Below are positions 51,969-62,861 of a DNA stretch of 64,000 nt, one piece after another. Position 1 is the stretch's first letter; the number at the start of each line of letters is the position of its first letter. The notes under the pieces are model-generated. The model made no database searches. It had not been told where the DNA came from and was given only the letters and a program-made list of their open reading frames with translations. The stretch comes from Chelydra serpentina (taxonomy: Eukaryota > Chordata > Testudines > Chelydridae), in the NCBI GenBank assembly GCA_037349315.1, contig JBAIAC010000008.1:40274001-40338000 (forward strand), read 5' to 3'. Both the position numbers and the translations under genes were made by a program.

Positions 51969-52012
51969 GGGTACGCAGCCTAAAAAGTTTGAAAAACCAT
52001 GCTCTACAGCAG
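51969..52012. mobile_element. hAT MITE terminal fragment
   Basis: gtacgcagcctaaaaagtttgaaaaaccatgctcta resembles the right end of a hAT-type element (GTTTGAAAAACCA). It is too short to classify well. Confidence 0.4.
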
Positions 52013-52017
52013 GGATC

Positions 52018-52200
52018 TCAAACTCAAATCACCACAAGGGCCACATGAAAACTAGTAAATTGACCTGAGGGCCGCATCACTGAAACCTTTTCATACAATG
52101 ATACAAAAGTATAGTCAAAAATGAAAAAAAAGAAGAGTAATATAGTATTGTATTAAAAGTCATTGTATTACATTTTAAAAAACTGTAATGCAAAGAGGGG
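52018..52200. mobile_element. hAT-like MITE, left end
   Basis: CAGGGATCTCAAACTCAAAT start followed by accacaagggccacatg and gagggccgcatcactga, a widespread turtle hAT family. The right end was not found. Confidence 0.55.
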
Positions 52201-52596
52201 TTTTAATAAAATATAAACACTAAGTAATGTTTGGAGCTTGGCTGCCAGTGTACGTCTACATAGCACATTAAAGCTGGGCTGTGACTTAGGTTTAAACCCA
52301 AGCCCCTTTTCTGTCCACACAGAAATTAGTCTAACTCGGACCAGGACCTCTGGACTTGGGCCCGCAGGAACTACTCTGACCTTGGGTGGGTCAGAACTCA
52401 AGTCCTGCTGTGATGTGGGTCGAAACCCAGGCATTTCGCAGTATGGACGAACTCAAGTCCAAGTCACTAGACTCAGGTCTGGAGAGTATGCCAACTCTAT
52501 CGCCCTTGGGGCTGTGCCTCCTGGCATTTCCATCCTAATTCCTCTCACTCACTTCCCAGGAAACAGAAGCAACCTCCTGGTTCAAATGCATTAGCT

Positions 52597-54682
52597 ATGG
52601 CCAGCACTAAGGAGAAATCCTGCATCATGTGCCCTGCTAGCTGGCCAGAGGAACACAGCTTGATTCTGGAAAACCACTGGTGTGAGGCGAGGAAAATGTT
52701 TGACTTCGGCAAGAGCGCAAGAAATGATCATGTCTACAAAGCTATAACCAAGCAGCTGATGGCACTGGGAATTGATCAAATCGCAGAACAATACAGACAG
52801 CGAATCAAGCAGTTGAAGACAGACTACTGCAAAGTCAAGGATGCTAATGGAACCTCTGGGAACTCCCTATCTTCTTGCCTCTTTTATGAGGAATTCCACC
52901 AGGTACAGGTAGTGAGCACTGAGCTGATGCATGGCATCTGCTGAGCGGGGATGGAACCCTTATAGTTCTCCAATCACAGGCAGTTCCAGAGAACAGCCAG
53001 CCACCAGATGATGGACCAGAAGTAACCCTGGTACTGATAACCAAAGGGCTATGCTGCCAAAGCAGCCTCAGCACATCGTGGGGCCGTACTCAGAGATGCT
53101 GTTTAGGGAGAGCTCTGGGGAGCAGCCGGCAGCAGACGTGGCATCAGAGCAAGGTCCAGAGCTTGTAAGTTTTAGGCTCTAGGTTTGTTGTTATTAATGG
53201 ATGGGCGGGATTTCTGGCTTATGGCCCTACTAAGTTGTTAATACAAGCTGGAGTTTTAGTGTACTTCTTTTGGGCAGAACTCACATCATTCCCCTCGCGC
53301 CTTCTCCCTTACCCCCACCCCATGTGGGATTCAAAATGGACACGGTGAAAGGAGGGAAGTGGTTAAACAAGCAGTTATTCTGACATTTTTACCAGTTACT
53401 CACTGATTGTTATAAGTATGGGTATAAGTATAAGTATGGCTCCAATTCATAGCCTCACGCACCCTTCCCGTGTAATACAGCACACCTCATAAATCAGCCA
53501 TATATGCATTGTTCCAGGCCGAGTCCCCCCAAAATCTGGCTGTTATCAATCCAAACAAAGCCAGAGTGTGTATTTGGTCCATACATGGCTTTAATAAATG
53601 AGTTCAAATTACAGTGGCAGGTGGCAGTCTGTCTGTGCTAAGAGTCTGTGCATGGATGTTGGGTGCTTGTAAACAGACTGTACTACGTCTCTATGCTAAA
53701 CCAGCATCTTGTTGATTTTACCATGAATTTTCACCCATTGCTGGGTGGTTATGAACAGGTCACGGAACAGGAACTCAGGATGGTCAATTACGTTGTAGGG
53801 CAGGGCATAGTTGTTAGGGCTGCCTCTGTAACTCACAAGCCCCCTGCATTCAGAGATGTGCTGGTTGGTCACTGGGCCCCAAAATACCTCCCTAGCACAC
53901 ACTGATGGCTGTCCTCTGCTGGCCTGGAACAGAAGTTCAGGTTTCCACTCTGGGACTACCAGAATATCAGAGCTTGCCCAGCCTGAAAGGATTGAAAAAA
54001 CATAGTTAGTGACTAAATTACTCATAGGTCTCCTCTCCCACTGAAAAAAAAATGGAGGGAATGTAAAAAATAATTTCAATTGAATTTGTATGGGTAGCTT
54101 ACCATGATGTGTGATGGTTTCAGGGCTGCTCCAAAGGATGTCTGAAGTGGCCACTGGATTTTGTGTGAATAAAATGTAGCCCTCTGATTAAAAAAGTATC
54201 ATCTTCTGACTTTGAATTAAAGCAGCTTCTTTGTTAGGGTGGAAAGATGTAATTTTTTTTATCATGGTCAGACAATAATGTGCTCTTTCTTTTTCCTTCC
54301 AAGGCCTTTCACCTTTGCAGGGAAAATACTGGGGAAGCGGACCCACCTACTGTGCGCAAAGAGAAAGTGAGTCCAAGATGAGCTGATGGGAGAGATCCTA
54401 GATAAAACAAATCAGCAGACAGAGGTTCAGAAGGATCAAATGGATTATCAAAGAAATAAAAATGAAAGAAGAGTGGAAAGAGAGACAGAGGCTGCACAGT
54501 ACGAGAAGAAATTGGTGGACAGATTCATGGAGCATAACCGCAGGTTGAGGGAGGAAGACACAGTCCAACAGAAAGAGCTGTTTGAGCAACTACTTGCGCT
54601 TATGGCTACCAGACTGCAGTCTCCACTAACACCTGCAGTACCTGCTCCAGCGCAATGCCCTGAGTCTCCTCTATGCTATTAA
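52597..54682 (+). CDS. Harbinger Myb/SANT (MADF-like) DNA-binding gene, exons approximate
   Basis: Exon 1 (52597 to about 52905) encodes a trihelix/Myb-like domain: W at WPEEHSLIL, HVYKAITKQLMALG, YRQRIKQLKTDYCKVKD, FYEEFHQ. It ends at a donor CAG|GTACAG. A middle exon may end at 53166 (EMLFRESSGEQPAADV, GPEL|gtaag). A last exon (acceptor cacctttgcag near 54319; 54386-54682) encodes a charged coiled coil from MGEILDKTNQQ to ESPLCY-stop. In Harbinger transposons the Myb-like protein helps nuclear import and TIR binding of the transposase. Here the frame is largely open, so recent activity, or at least expression, is possible. The exon join in the middle is uncertain. Confidence 0.5.
53640..54010 (-). 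other. Unassigned segment inside the Harbinger element
   Basis: A minus-strand frame (53696-54154) and a plus-strand frame (53648-53905) overlap. Neither shows the HARBI1 GAID or CCTVHN motifs. A plus-strand AATAAA lies at 53593. Left unassigned. Confidence 0.3.
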
Positions 54683-55285
54683 GTCCTGCAGACCATGCAC
54701 CCTTTGGACAATTCAGGTGGTGCCCGGACTGTGTCACAGGCAATGATATGTCGCAGGCAGATGGAATGGACAAATGTTCCCTGTGCATTCATCTACTCCA
54801 GGCCTACACCTGCAAAACACACCAGAAAGGCCAAGGAGAACAGAGGGATGGAGACACTCAGGGATAGCAGGACATGTCATTTGGGAACAAGCAGCTTTCA
54901 CTATTTTGGCACTGAGTTTGTTTATTATGTTAGATGTTTTGATGGTTGGGATCCATGTTGATGGCTCCAGCTGCGGGGAGCATGTGGACAGAAAATGGCT
55001 TTGCTGGTTATGTTGGCAGGCTAAAACCACCCAAAACACTTCTGGACAACTCTCGGGTGATGGACAGACAAGTTCTCCCACAAGGAACCAAGCCCTAGAG
55101 GGGCAGGCAAGGGTGCTAGGAACCCTGGGATATGAAGATATATTCCCTCAGAAGCTGAAGTTCTGTGTAGTGCAGTATGGACACGCCAGCATGCTTGTGA
55201 GGCCAGGATTGTGGGCACAGATTGTGAGCACAGGATTGGAAACACCAAGACCTGGGCTTAGTTTGCGGTGTGTAGACATAGCCTA

Positions 55286-56259
55286 TAACATCACAGCATT
55301 ACAGGTCAGAGAGAGGGAAACCTTGCCAAAAGGCTTGGTGCTAGAATGCTGAAATTGGCAGTCAGCGAAAAGCTTGGACAAAGTGATGCATCTTTAAGTA
55401 CTTCCTGAATATGACCAGGCTCAGGCTTGTTGTGGTGGGAACTTCTTTCACTGTTAAGGTCTTGCCATCAGGAGTACCCCGCCCTGGCTCCCTCATGCTT
55501 TGTGACACTCAATTTATTCCTTCTGAATGAATAGAACTGTTGAGGTGGGTTAGCGTAGGAGAGGCTGTCTATGAGGTGGCTGGGCCATAAGCCATCTAGA
55601 GATTTATAAATGGTAGGCTGCAGTTTGCCTTTCCCCTTCAAAAAGCCTATAGCTGATGCAGAGCCAAGGGCTATGTCTTCACGGACTAAAGAGGTATGTT
55701 TTACCATGAGATAACTAATGTGCCTTAGCTATCTGGCTGTAAAGACATAGTGGAGACCAGGCACTTTTGTCTAGCTTAGTGATGAAAGGAGCTATGATCC
55801 TAGTGAAATCTGCATGTGAGAGGAAAGTACATAATTTCTTAGCCACTCAACACTTAAAACTGTTACTGGAGCTCCTCGGCAGCAATAACATTAGTAGACG
55901 TTTTAGATTGTGAACAACTTTTGACAATGGGTGGACAGATGTCTGTGGCTGAAGGAACAGTTATCTCTGATGGTTCATCAGAATGCTCCTCCCTAGCAAT
56001 TAGCATCATCTCCATTTTATCCATATTGAGTTTGACATTCTGAGAGCAGCTGGGTCTGATGGAATAGAGATGTAGAGCAGAACATCAGGACATTCGTAGA
56101 TAGACTCATAGATTCCAAGTTGTGGTGCGACTCTTTCTTTCTCTGTCCATTTCACCAATGTTAGTCAGGCACAGAGGGAGAATTTTCTGGTGATTCTGTG
56201 GGGTGGGTGGTTTTCATGGTTCTCATCTTCCTTTGCACGGAAACATTGTATGCTAGGTG
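55286..56259. repeat. Old unclassified repeat with a small inserted MITE
   Basis: 55670-55752 is a short palindromic insert (gctatgtcttcac ... gtaaagacatag). The flanking 55490-55660 and 55900-56100 resemble one common but unclassified reptile repeat. No gene. Confidence 0.35.
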
Positions 56260-56523
56260 TAGGGCTGGCTCCAGGCACCAGCGTTCCAAGCAGGTGCTTG
56301 GGGTGGCAGTCAGAAAGGGGCAGTCAGTGTTTTCGTGGTAGCGGCAATTCGGTGGCAACTTCTCCATTCCACCAGCCGCAGCGGCAAATCGGCAGCAGCT
56401 TCTCCCTTTTGCCATCCACGGCGGCAATTCGGCAGGAGTTTCTCTCTTCTGCCATCCGCGGCGGCAATTTGCCGACAGTTTTTTTCACTGCTTGGGGTGG
56501 CAAGAATGGTAGAGCCGGCCCTG
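56260..56523. mobile_element. hAT-like MITE with internal 40 bp tandem repeats
   Basis: Termini TAGGGCTGGCTCC and GAGCCGGCCCTG, with imperfect flanking duplication (GCTAGGTG / GCAGGTG). The interior has four consecutive 40 bp units starting gcggcaa at 56341, 56381, 56421 and 56461, the last one diverged. Confidence 0.7.
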
Positions 56524-57079
56524 GCAGGTGAGAACATAGTCAATTTCCAGTTAAATTGCCTCCCAATCCTATACAAATATTTCAGCAAGTTTCTGGTGTA
56601 GAAGAAACTCCAGCTGGGTCTTGAGGTTCAACAGCAGTGCAAACCTTCATAGCTGACCAAATCCCTCCCTTCAACATTATGTAGAGGGGTGACCATTAGC
56701 AGAAACAGCTCTCTGGCATAGATTGCTGGATTTTCTCCACACGACTGGAAAGCCACCTCTTTTTTCCATTTTGGCACTTTGAAAACTTCTCTGTTCTCCA
56801 AATGTTGGTTAGTCTTTAAAGAAGAAATTGCAAACTGGTAACGTAGCTCCTGGAAGGAACTGCCACATCACACCACTACCAACCCTTGAGACTCTAAGAA
56901 AATTTATTTTTTAAAAAAACCAATAGCCCCTGCTCCTTCCTTGTGGGGTGCAAAAGTTGTCTGAGAACCAATGATATTCTAACAGTCGCAATCCTGGAAT
57001 GCTGAAAAGTATCAAAATTGTGGCCTTCCATAGCAGTTATATTATGTGTGGGGATTTCTCAGCTTCTTCCAAAGTCAAA
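56524..57079. other. No recognised feature
   Basis: No repeat or coding signal recognised. Confidence 0.4.

Positions 57080-57125
<46 letters not shown>
57080..57125. repeat. Compound (CA)n(TA)n microsatellite
   Basis: (CA)n at 57080-57097 followed by (TA)n to 57125. Open frames reading YIYIYI or HTHTH are simply this array. Confidence 0.95.
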
Positions 57126-57128
<3 letters not shown>

Positions 57129-57129
57129 G

Positions 57130-57640
57130 CTACTCTTGTCTTTGAAGTTGCAGGAACTTCAGCTCCTGAGAAGGAAACCATTCCACCAGGAGGGTGGGAG
57201 AATAACTCCAGAGATAGCAGAGAAAGATGGAGAAGGACTCTGGAGGACCTGATCATAGATATGGACCGGAGGAACCAGGAGTAGTTTGAGTTCTTCAGGG
57301 TATGGAAGGATTGGGCTCTTTAGCAGGAAGAGACAATGATGAACTGGTTCATGGCACAGGAGGCATGCCTTAAAGAATGAGAGCATGCCCTCAGGGAATG
57401 GGAACAAACCCTAATGGAGAAGCCCATAGAACTGGTGACTGAATGAGTTCGGGGTCTGCCTGCTGTCGTGGCCACTGCACCTGTCCATGAACTGCCACTA
57501 TCTCCTCCAGCTTCTTCCCAGGGTGCTGCTGAGGTGGAGAACCCAACCCCTGGAGCAACTGGGAGGAGCCTGCAGGACTCCTGGGACTACACCCTCGACT
57601 GGCATCTGAAATCCCTCACCAGGGGACCTCTCTGAGTACC
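57130..57640 (+). pseudogene. Harbinger Myb-like gene remnant, C-terminal part
   Basis: Conceptual translation gives FEVAGTSAPEKE, RRTLEDLIIDMDRRNQE, ETMMNWFMAQEACLKE and a Pro-rich end, broken by several stops. Charged helical composition and position fit the C-terminus of a Harbinger Myb-like protein. An AATAAA follows at about 57909. Confidence 0.4.
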
Positions 57641-58294
57641 CAGGAGGGGAACAATGAGCCTGTTGTAGTCCCTGAACCCCACCATGTGCCCGCTCCCCAA
57701 CCCTGCACAGGAGACATTCCCAGTTGTTCCTCAGAACAATTTTCCACAATCGTTTCCCCTTGTCAGGGGGAGGGAATGGCAATGAGACAGATTCAGAGAC
57801 ATTAACATTTGGCCGTTGTTCACAGATTCGCTCCTGTTATGTTTTGTTGGTTTACATTCCCTTTTAAAAACAATTGTTCCCCAAAATATGTTCAATATAC
57901 TAGTTTTAATAAATGCTACAGTTTTCTTGACTTGTGTGTGGACCCTTCTTCCTGGGTATGAAGAACATAAGTTGTTTTCAAGTTCGGGACTGGGTGGTCC
58001 CATGACTCACAGAACCTGAAATTGAATGGATAGAGCTGTCTGGTGCTGTGATACTGCAACCACTTTTCTGTCCACCTCACACCCACAATGCCCACCCCCA
58101 GGTTAGGAAATATCAGAAGTCCCAAGGAGACAGGGGAGGGATGGGGAAGCATTGTTATGTGCTTACAGAAAGCACTGGTCATTTTAAAAGCTGCAGAACT
58201 CACAACACAGAATATGGGTAGATAAGTGTCTTTATGGTTTGGTTCATGTACAGAATAACAAAACACAATTAAAGTAACAATACAGGCACTTTGG

Positions 58295-59071
58295 GAGGCA
58301 GTCCAGTCCTCGCTTACAGACAGCCCCCAAACCTGAAGCAAATACTAACCAGCAACTACACACCACACCACAGAAACACTAACCCAGGAACCAATCCCTG
58401 TAACAAACCTTGTTGCCTACTCTGCCCCCATATCTACTCTGGCGACACCATCATTGGACCCAACCACAACAGCCACACCATTGGGACTCATTCACTTGCA
58501 CCTCTACTAATGTGATATATGCCATCATGTGCCAGCAATACCTCTCTGCCATGTACATTGGCCAAACCGGACAGTCTCTCCGTAAAAGAATAAATGGACA
58601 CAAATCAGACATCAGGAATGGTAACATACAAAAGCCAGTAGGAGAACACTTCAATCTCCCTGGACATTCAATAACGGATTTAAAAGTAGCCATCCTGCAA
58701 CAAAAAAACTTCAAAAACAGACTTCAAAGAGAAACTGCAGAACTACAATTCATTTGCAAATTTAACACCATTAATTTGGGATTGAATAGGGACTGGGAGT
58801 GGCTGGCTCACTACAAAAGCAATTGCCCCTCCCTTGGTATTGACACCGCCTCATCATTTATTGGGAGTGGACCACATCCACCCTGATTGAACTGGCCTTG
58901 TCATCACTGGTTCTCCACTTGTAACTCCCTTCTCTTCATGTGCCAGTATATTTATGCTTGTATCTGTAATTTTCACTCCAGGCATCTGAAGAAGTGGGGT
59001 TTTTACCCATGAAAGCTTATGCCCAAATAAATCTGTTAGTCTTTAAGGTGCCACCGGACTCCTTGTTGTTT
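58295..59071 (+). mobile_element. Penelope-like retroelement 3' end with GIY-YIG endonuclease
   Basis: The ORF end encodes a GIY-YIG domain: NVIYAIMC, then MYIGQTGQSLRKRINGHKSD, PVGEHFNLPGHS and LQRETAELQFI. This C-terminal endonuclease is the hallmark of endonuclease-bearing Penelope-like elements. Upstream residues (NLKQILTSNY, CNKPCCLLCPHI) are in another frame, so one indel near 58470-58500 breaks the protein. The 3' UTR ends with cccatgaaagcttatgccca, aataaatctgttagtcttta and ggtgccaccggactccttg, as in many turtle copies. Confidence 0.82.
58485..58886 (+). pseudogene. GIY-YIG endonuclease domain of a Penelope-like ORF (truncated)
   Basis: About 130 residues ending at a stop after GSGPHPP. 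The two signature tyrosine motifs, a conserved Arg (LRKR) and a downstream Glu (RETAEL) are present, so the domain looks chemically complete. It lacks the reverse transcriptase, which would lie upstream and is absent (5' truncation). Confidence 0.75.
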
Positions 59072-59739
59072 ATACAGGCACCTGCCACTATCCAGTGATT
59101 AAACTGACCCTCCTTTCCCCCGACTTCCAAAATCTTGACCAGTTTCAACCTTGGGGTTACTGCTCCAGAACAGCTGCTACATGCAGTTAGCACCACCAAC
59201 AATGAACAGTGAAAAAAAGAATGGGTGAGCCTCTTTCCCACCAAACCATAGGTTGATGAGCTCGTTAAGAGCAACCATGTGCTCCTGATAACAGAGGTTT
59301 GTAAACAAGTGTGAACATTTTTTTTAAAAATTGCATAATGACCTCATTACAATTAGGACACCACCCTCCATAGCATAAACCCAACCCTTAAGGTGTTAAC
59401 CCAGTGGAAACACCCTGTTATAATGGTTTGCAGTGGGTAAATAGTCACAGGAATGAATAGCTAGTGCTGTCACTTACAGGGGAACAAAACCTTCAGGAAG
59501 CTATTTAGCTCTGCGAGTGTTTTTCTCTAGCAACTGCCCAGGATGTGAAGACGTCCCTCAGTATAAACAGAGATCACCCTATGCCTTCCTTCTGTTCCAA
59601 GAGGTGTACACATATGGCATCCCTGATTTTGCCCACTGTGAATCGAGACCAGTGTGCATGTGGGTGGGATCCATCTGCCTGTACAAAGTTGGTAAACAAG
59701 ACTCATCCTGTGCCCACTTTGGACTGAAGCACTCCTCTT

Positions 59740-60480
59740 CAAACATTATGGACTGTGCAGCAGGTGATAATTATATGAATAGCCTTAACCACATTGGCAT
59801 CCAGACCATTGTGTAGGCATCACCAACAAGATTTCAACCTACTACATACTCACTCTGTAGCCATTGGGTAACTACTGAGTTTGTAATTGAATTCCCTTTT
59901 TTCCAAAGTCATTGATGTCAGGGAAGAGTTTTATGAGTCAAGTTTGGAGGGGGTGTGGAGAGGCCCTCAAAATAACAACTGGACCAGACACACCATAGAG
60001 AACCATATCATTTGGGGGGAATAAATGCCCTTCTCCCCTTTGAAGTACAATCCCAATCGTCTCAGCACCCTGGCATTATGACACGTTCCAGTGTTTCTCC
60101 TGTTGGTAGTCATGTATCTGCCGCTGAATACCTTGCTGAACAAGTGGATAGTAAACTTTTTGGTTCATATATTACTTTCCCCTTTTGGCGGGCAAATTAT
60201 TGGGGTGTGGTTGTCATCAATAGCCCCTGCACAGTTCAGAAAACCCACCTTCTCAAATGTATTATTTCCAGAACTTTGCTTATGGCAACCACATGTGGGT
60301 AGATCATAGTGTTAACTGCTTCCCAAACCTGAACCCAATAGTGCACTTTCCAAATGATTTGCTCTTGACCAATAACTGTTTGGTATTGCCAGCTTCCACA
60401 GGGCAATAGCCACCCCCTTCATGTTTATGGAATTGAGTGTGCTGTCTCTGGTGGTTTCATAAAAGTGCCTGACAAAGCTC
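59740..60480 (-). pseudogene. HARBI1-type transposase remnant
   Basis: Read on the minus strand, in broken frames and in the right order: VAIALWKLAIPNSYW (60381-60411 region), GFLNCAGAIDDNHTPIICPP (60195-60245 region) containing the first catalytic Asp of the DDE set, and DANVVKAIHIIITCCTVHN (59745-59805) at the C-terminal end. In-frame stops and shifts separate them, and the middle catalytic Asp region was not found. Clearly inactive. Confidence 0.65.
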
Positions 60481-61133
60481 CATGAAGGTCTGTTTCCTCA
60501 ATGGGAAGTTCTGAAGTCTCTGCTGGTCATCTCAGGTTTCCAGAATGATGTGTTGGTTCTCCTGTACCAGAAGCAACAGTCCACCCAAGACAATACCAGC
60601 AGTTACCATATCTGTACCATGGGAACTGAATGAATTGTCAATCCCCTCTCAAGGTCCGCCATCTTCAGCATATCAGAAAGCGCTGCCCAAAGTCCATCCT
60701 GCAGCTCATCTAGCACCGACTTTACCACATAACTAGCTATCCTGCAGTAAAGATAAGGAGCGGAATCAGCTCATCATTCACTTACGCCATGGCTTCCATT
60801 CAATTTGGTGGGGAGAGCAGCGAGTAAGAATTGCCATCAGCAGCAGGTATGTGAAGGCAGGGGACAGGACCAACAACACACACCAATGTGATTCCTAGAG
60901 TGTCTCTTTGTGATGCACAGAACCCTGGGATACTGCCTCAGAAATGGTAGTGCTAATGTCATGTAACAACGACGCCAATGTGGATGTGGGTATAGACCTC
61001 TAGCTAGCATTATACCCATGTCCAACACAGCATATGTGGACACTCAGTGTGGGGATTGGGAACTTGTGCAAGCATGCACATGGCCCAGTACGCAAGTATG
61101 CATGCCAGTGTAGCCATACCCATAGAATCCCTC

Positions 61134-61964
61134 TGGGGATTTGAAAGAAATAATCTCAAGCAGTAATTTTCTTTTAAAATAATAATATTAATAGAGTTCT
61201 CTAGATAAAAATGTTCAAAAGCATTCATGGAAACAAGTGATGTTGCAGCAGAAAGCAATTTGTGTCAAAAATATTCGAAGAAAATAAAACAAGATGGAAT
61301 CCTAGAGTACAAACAAACAATTTATTTCGGTTGTATAACACCATAGGTACCAATTACTTTTCCCGAGGTTTAACCAGAGAAAACACGCAAGCAAGCCCCT
61401 TGTTAGCTTTCCCCTATAGTTATCAATTTAGTGGGAGGCATATTTGGGCTTTTTAAATAGACCCCATAAAGAAATTACATAGCATGTAAGTAATAATTTG
61501 GGCAGGTATCTTGTGGGTTTTTTAAAATTGTTTGTTAATGTTTATCAAAAATAATATAATATACACAGAATAAAATAAAATATAGAAATTATTTGAATCT
61601 GTTCACTGAATTATGCAATCAGCCCATACAAAATGTAGAACTAGTTTCTTTACTCACATCCATGCAGCCCTGTTACAGCAAATGGTATTATTAGGGATGT
61701 AGCGAAAAGAATTTGGCCAATATTTTTTTTATTTGCTCTTGAATAAATGTGCTAACCATTGCTATTTACTGAGGCTAATGTTGGCACATGTGTGGCAATG
61801 ATGGAGAACTGGTACTGATGATTTTATATAGCCTCCTAATTTGAAGTTGCTTCTTGGCAGATATCATTGGCTTTATGGCTTCAGCAAATACTAGAGTCAA
61901 ATAAGGAACCCTAGATGATAATGGGGCAAACTAAAGATCTGAAAAGACTAATAATGATACTGGA
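61134..61964. other. No recognised feature
   Basis: AT-rich sequence without recognised repeats or exons. Confidence 0.45.
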
Positions 61965-62246
61965 TACTGTTGTGAAGGCCAAGACTTTAACAGGGTTAAA
62001 AAAGAATCAGATAAATTCATGGAGGATAGGTCCATCGATGGCCATTAGTCAAGATGGGCAGGGATGGTGTCCCTAGCCTCTGTTTGCCAGAGACTGGGAG
62101 TGGGTGGCAGAGGATGGATCACTTGATGATTACCTGTTCTGTTAATTCCCTCTGGTTCACCTGACATTGGCAGCTGTCGGAAGACAGGATACAGGGCTAG
62201 ATGGACCTTTGGTCTGACACAGTATGGCCGTTCTTATGTTCTTAGG
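61965..62246 (+). mobile_element. CR1 LINE 3' end
   Basis: Runs from gttgtgaaggccaagacttt through ggtccatcgatggccattag to gtatggccgttcttatgttc, the same terminus as at 10630-10974. Confidence 0.88.
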
Positions 62247-62635
62247 TGTAGATTAAGGCTTTCTTTTCTGAGGCACCATCATCCTTTGGCATTACAAAAG
62301 TTATGCCAAACCAGGGAAGTCTAAACTCCACTCTCTGATCCCATTTGCTCTATGCAAATTTGCTATATGGGCAGCAACCTGAGAATGGGGTTTCACTGTG
62401 GGTGGATGTGCTGTATAAGGAAGAAGCAGTGTTTAGTCCAATGTTGCAAAAGCATTCACAGCACAGTACTTTGCTTTTAACCTTAATAGGATCAGCTATG
62501 GAAGATCTCCATTACACACACAGCACAGAGGGTGGGGCAGCTGATGATGGCAGCAGACGCAGGCATATAGTCCAAGCAGGGTACAGAGGAGAATAATGGA
62601 ACTTGTAACAGTTGAAGTAAAGCCAAGGTTTAAGA
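62247..62635. other. No recognised feature
   Basis: Unassigned sequence between two mobile elements. Confidence 0.4.
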
Positions 62636-62861
62636 CGGGGGGGTCTCAAACTGGGGGTCATGACCACTCGGGGGGGGGTCACAAGGTTATTACATGGGAG
62701 GTCGCAAGCTGTCAGCCTCCACCCCCAAACCCCACTTCACCTCCAGCATTTAAAATAGTGTTAAATATATTTAAAAGTGTTTTTAATTTATAAGGGGGGG
62801 TTCGCACTCAGAGTTTTGCTGTGTGAAAGGGGTCACCAATACAACAGTTTGAGAACCACTG
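62636..62861 (-). mobile_element. hAT MITE with exact target duplication
   Basis: Right terminus CAGTTTGAGAACCACTG pairs with left GTCTCAAACTG. A perfect 8 bp duplication GTTTAAGA lies at 62628-62635 and 62862-62869. 226 bp, no coding capacity. Confidence 0.85.

Larger units (their letters stand above)
52243..55285 (+). mobile_element. Harbinger-type element carrying a Myb/MADF-like gene
   Basis: The ends (GTACGTCTACA near 52249; TGTAGACATAGCC near 55276) are similar to the GTCTACACT-type termini of the MITEs in this window. The interior holds a Myb/SANT-MADF-like ORF (52597) and a coiled-coil exon (54386). This is the accessory gene of PIF/Harbinger transposons. No transposase was recognised, so it is probably non-autonomous. 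Boundaries are approximate. Confidence 0.55.
57127..61133 (-). mobile_element. Degraded Harbinger transposon, interrupted by a Penelope-like element
   Basis: Right end (61110-61133) reads, on the minus strand, GGGTATGGCTACACTGG, similar to other Harbinger-like termini here. A plus-strand remnant of the Myb-like partner (57130-57640; RRTLEDLIIDMDRRNQE) and a minus-strand HARBI1-type transposase remnant (59740-60480) lie on either side of a nested Penelope-like element (58295-59071). The left terminus was not found. Confidence 0.5.

Noticed and set aside
57018..57284. Open frames reading YIYIYI / HTHTH
   Set aside because: Translation of the CA/TA microsatellite.
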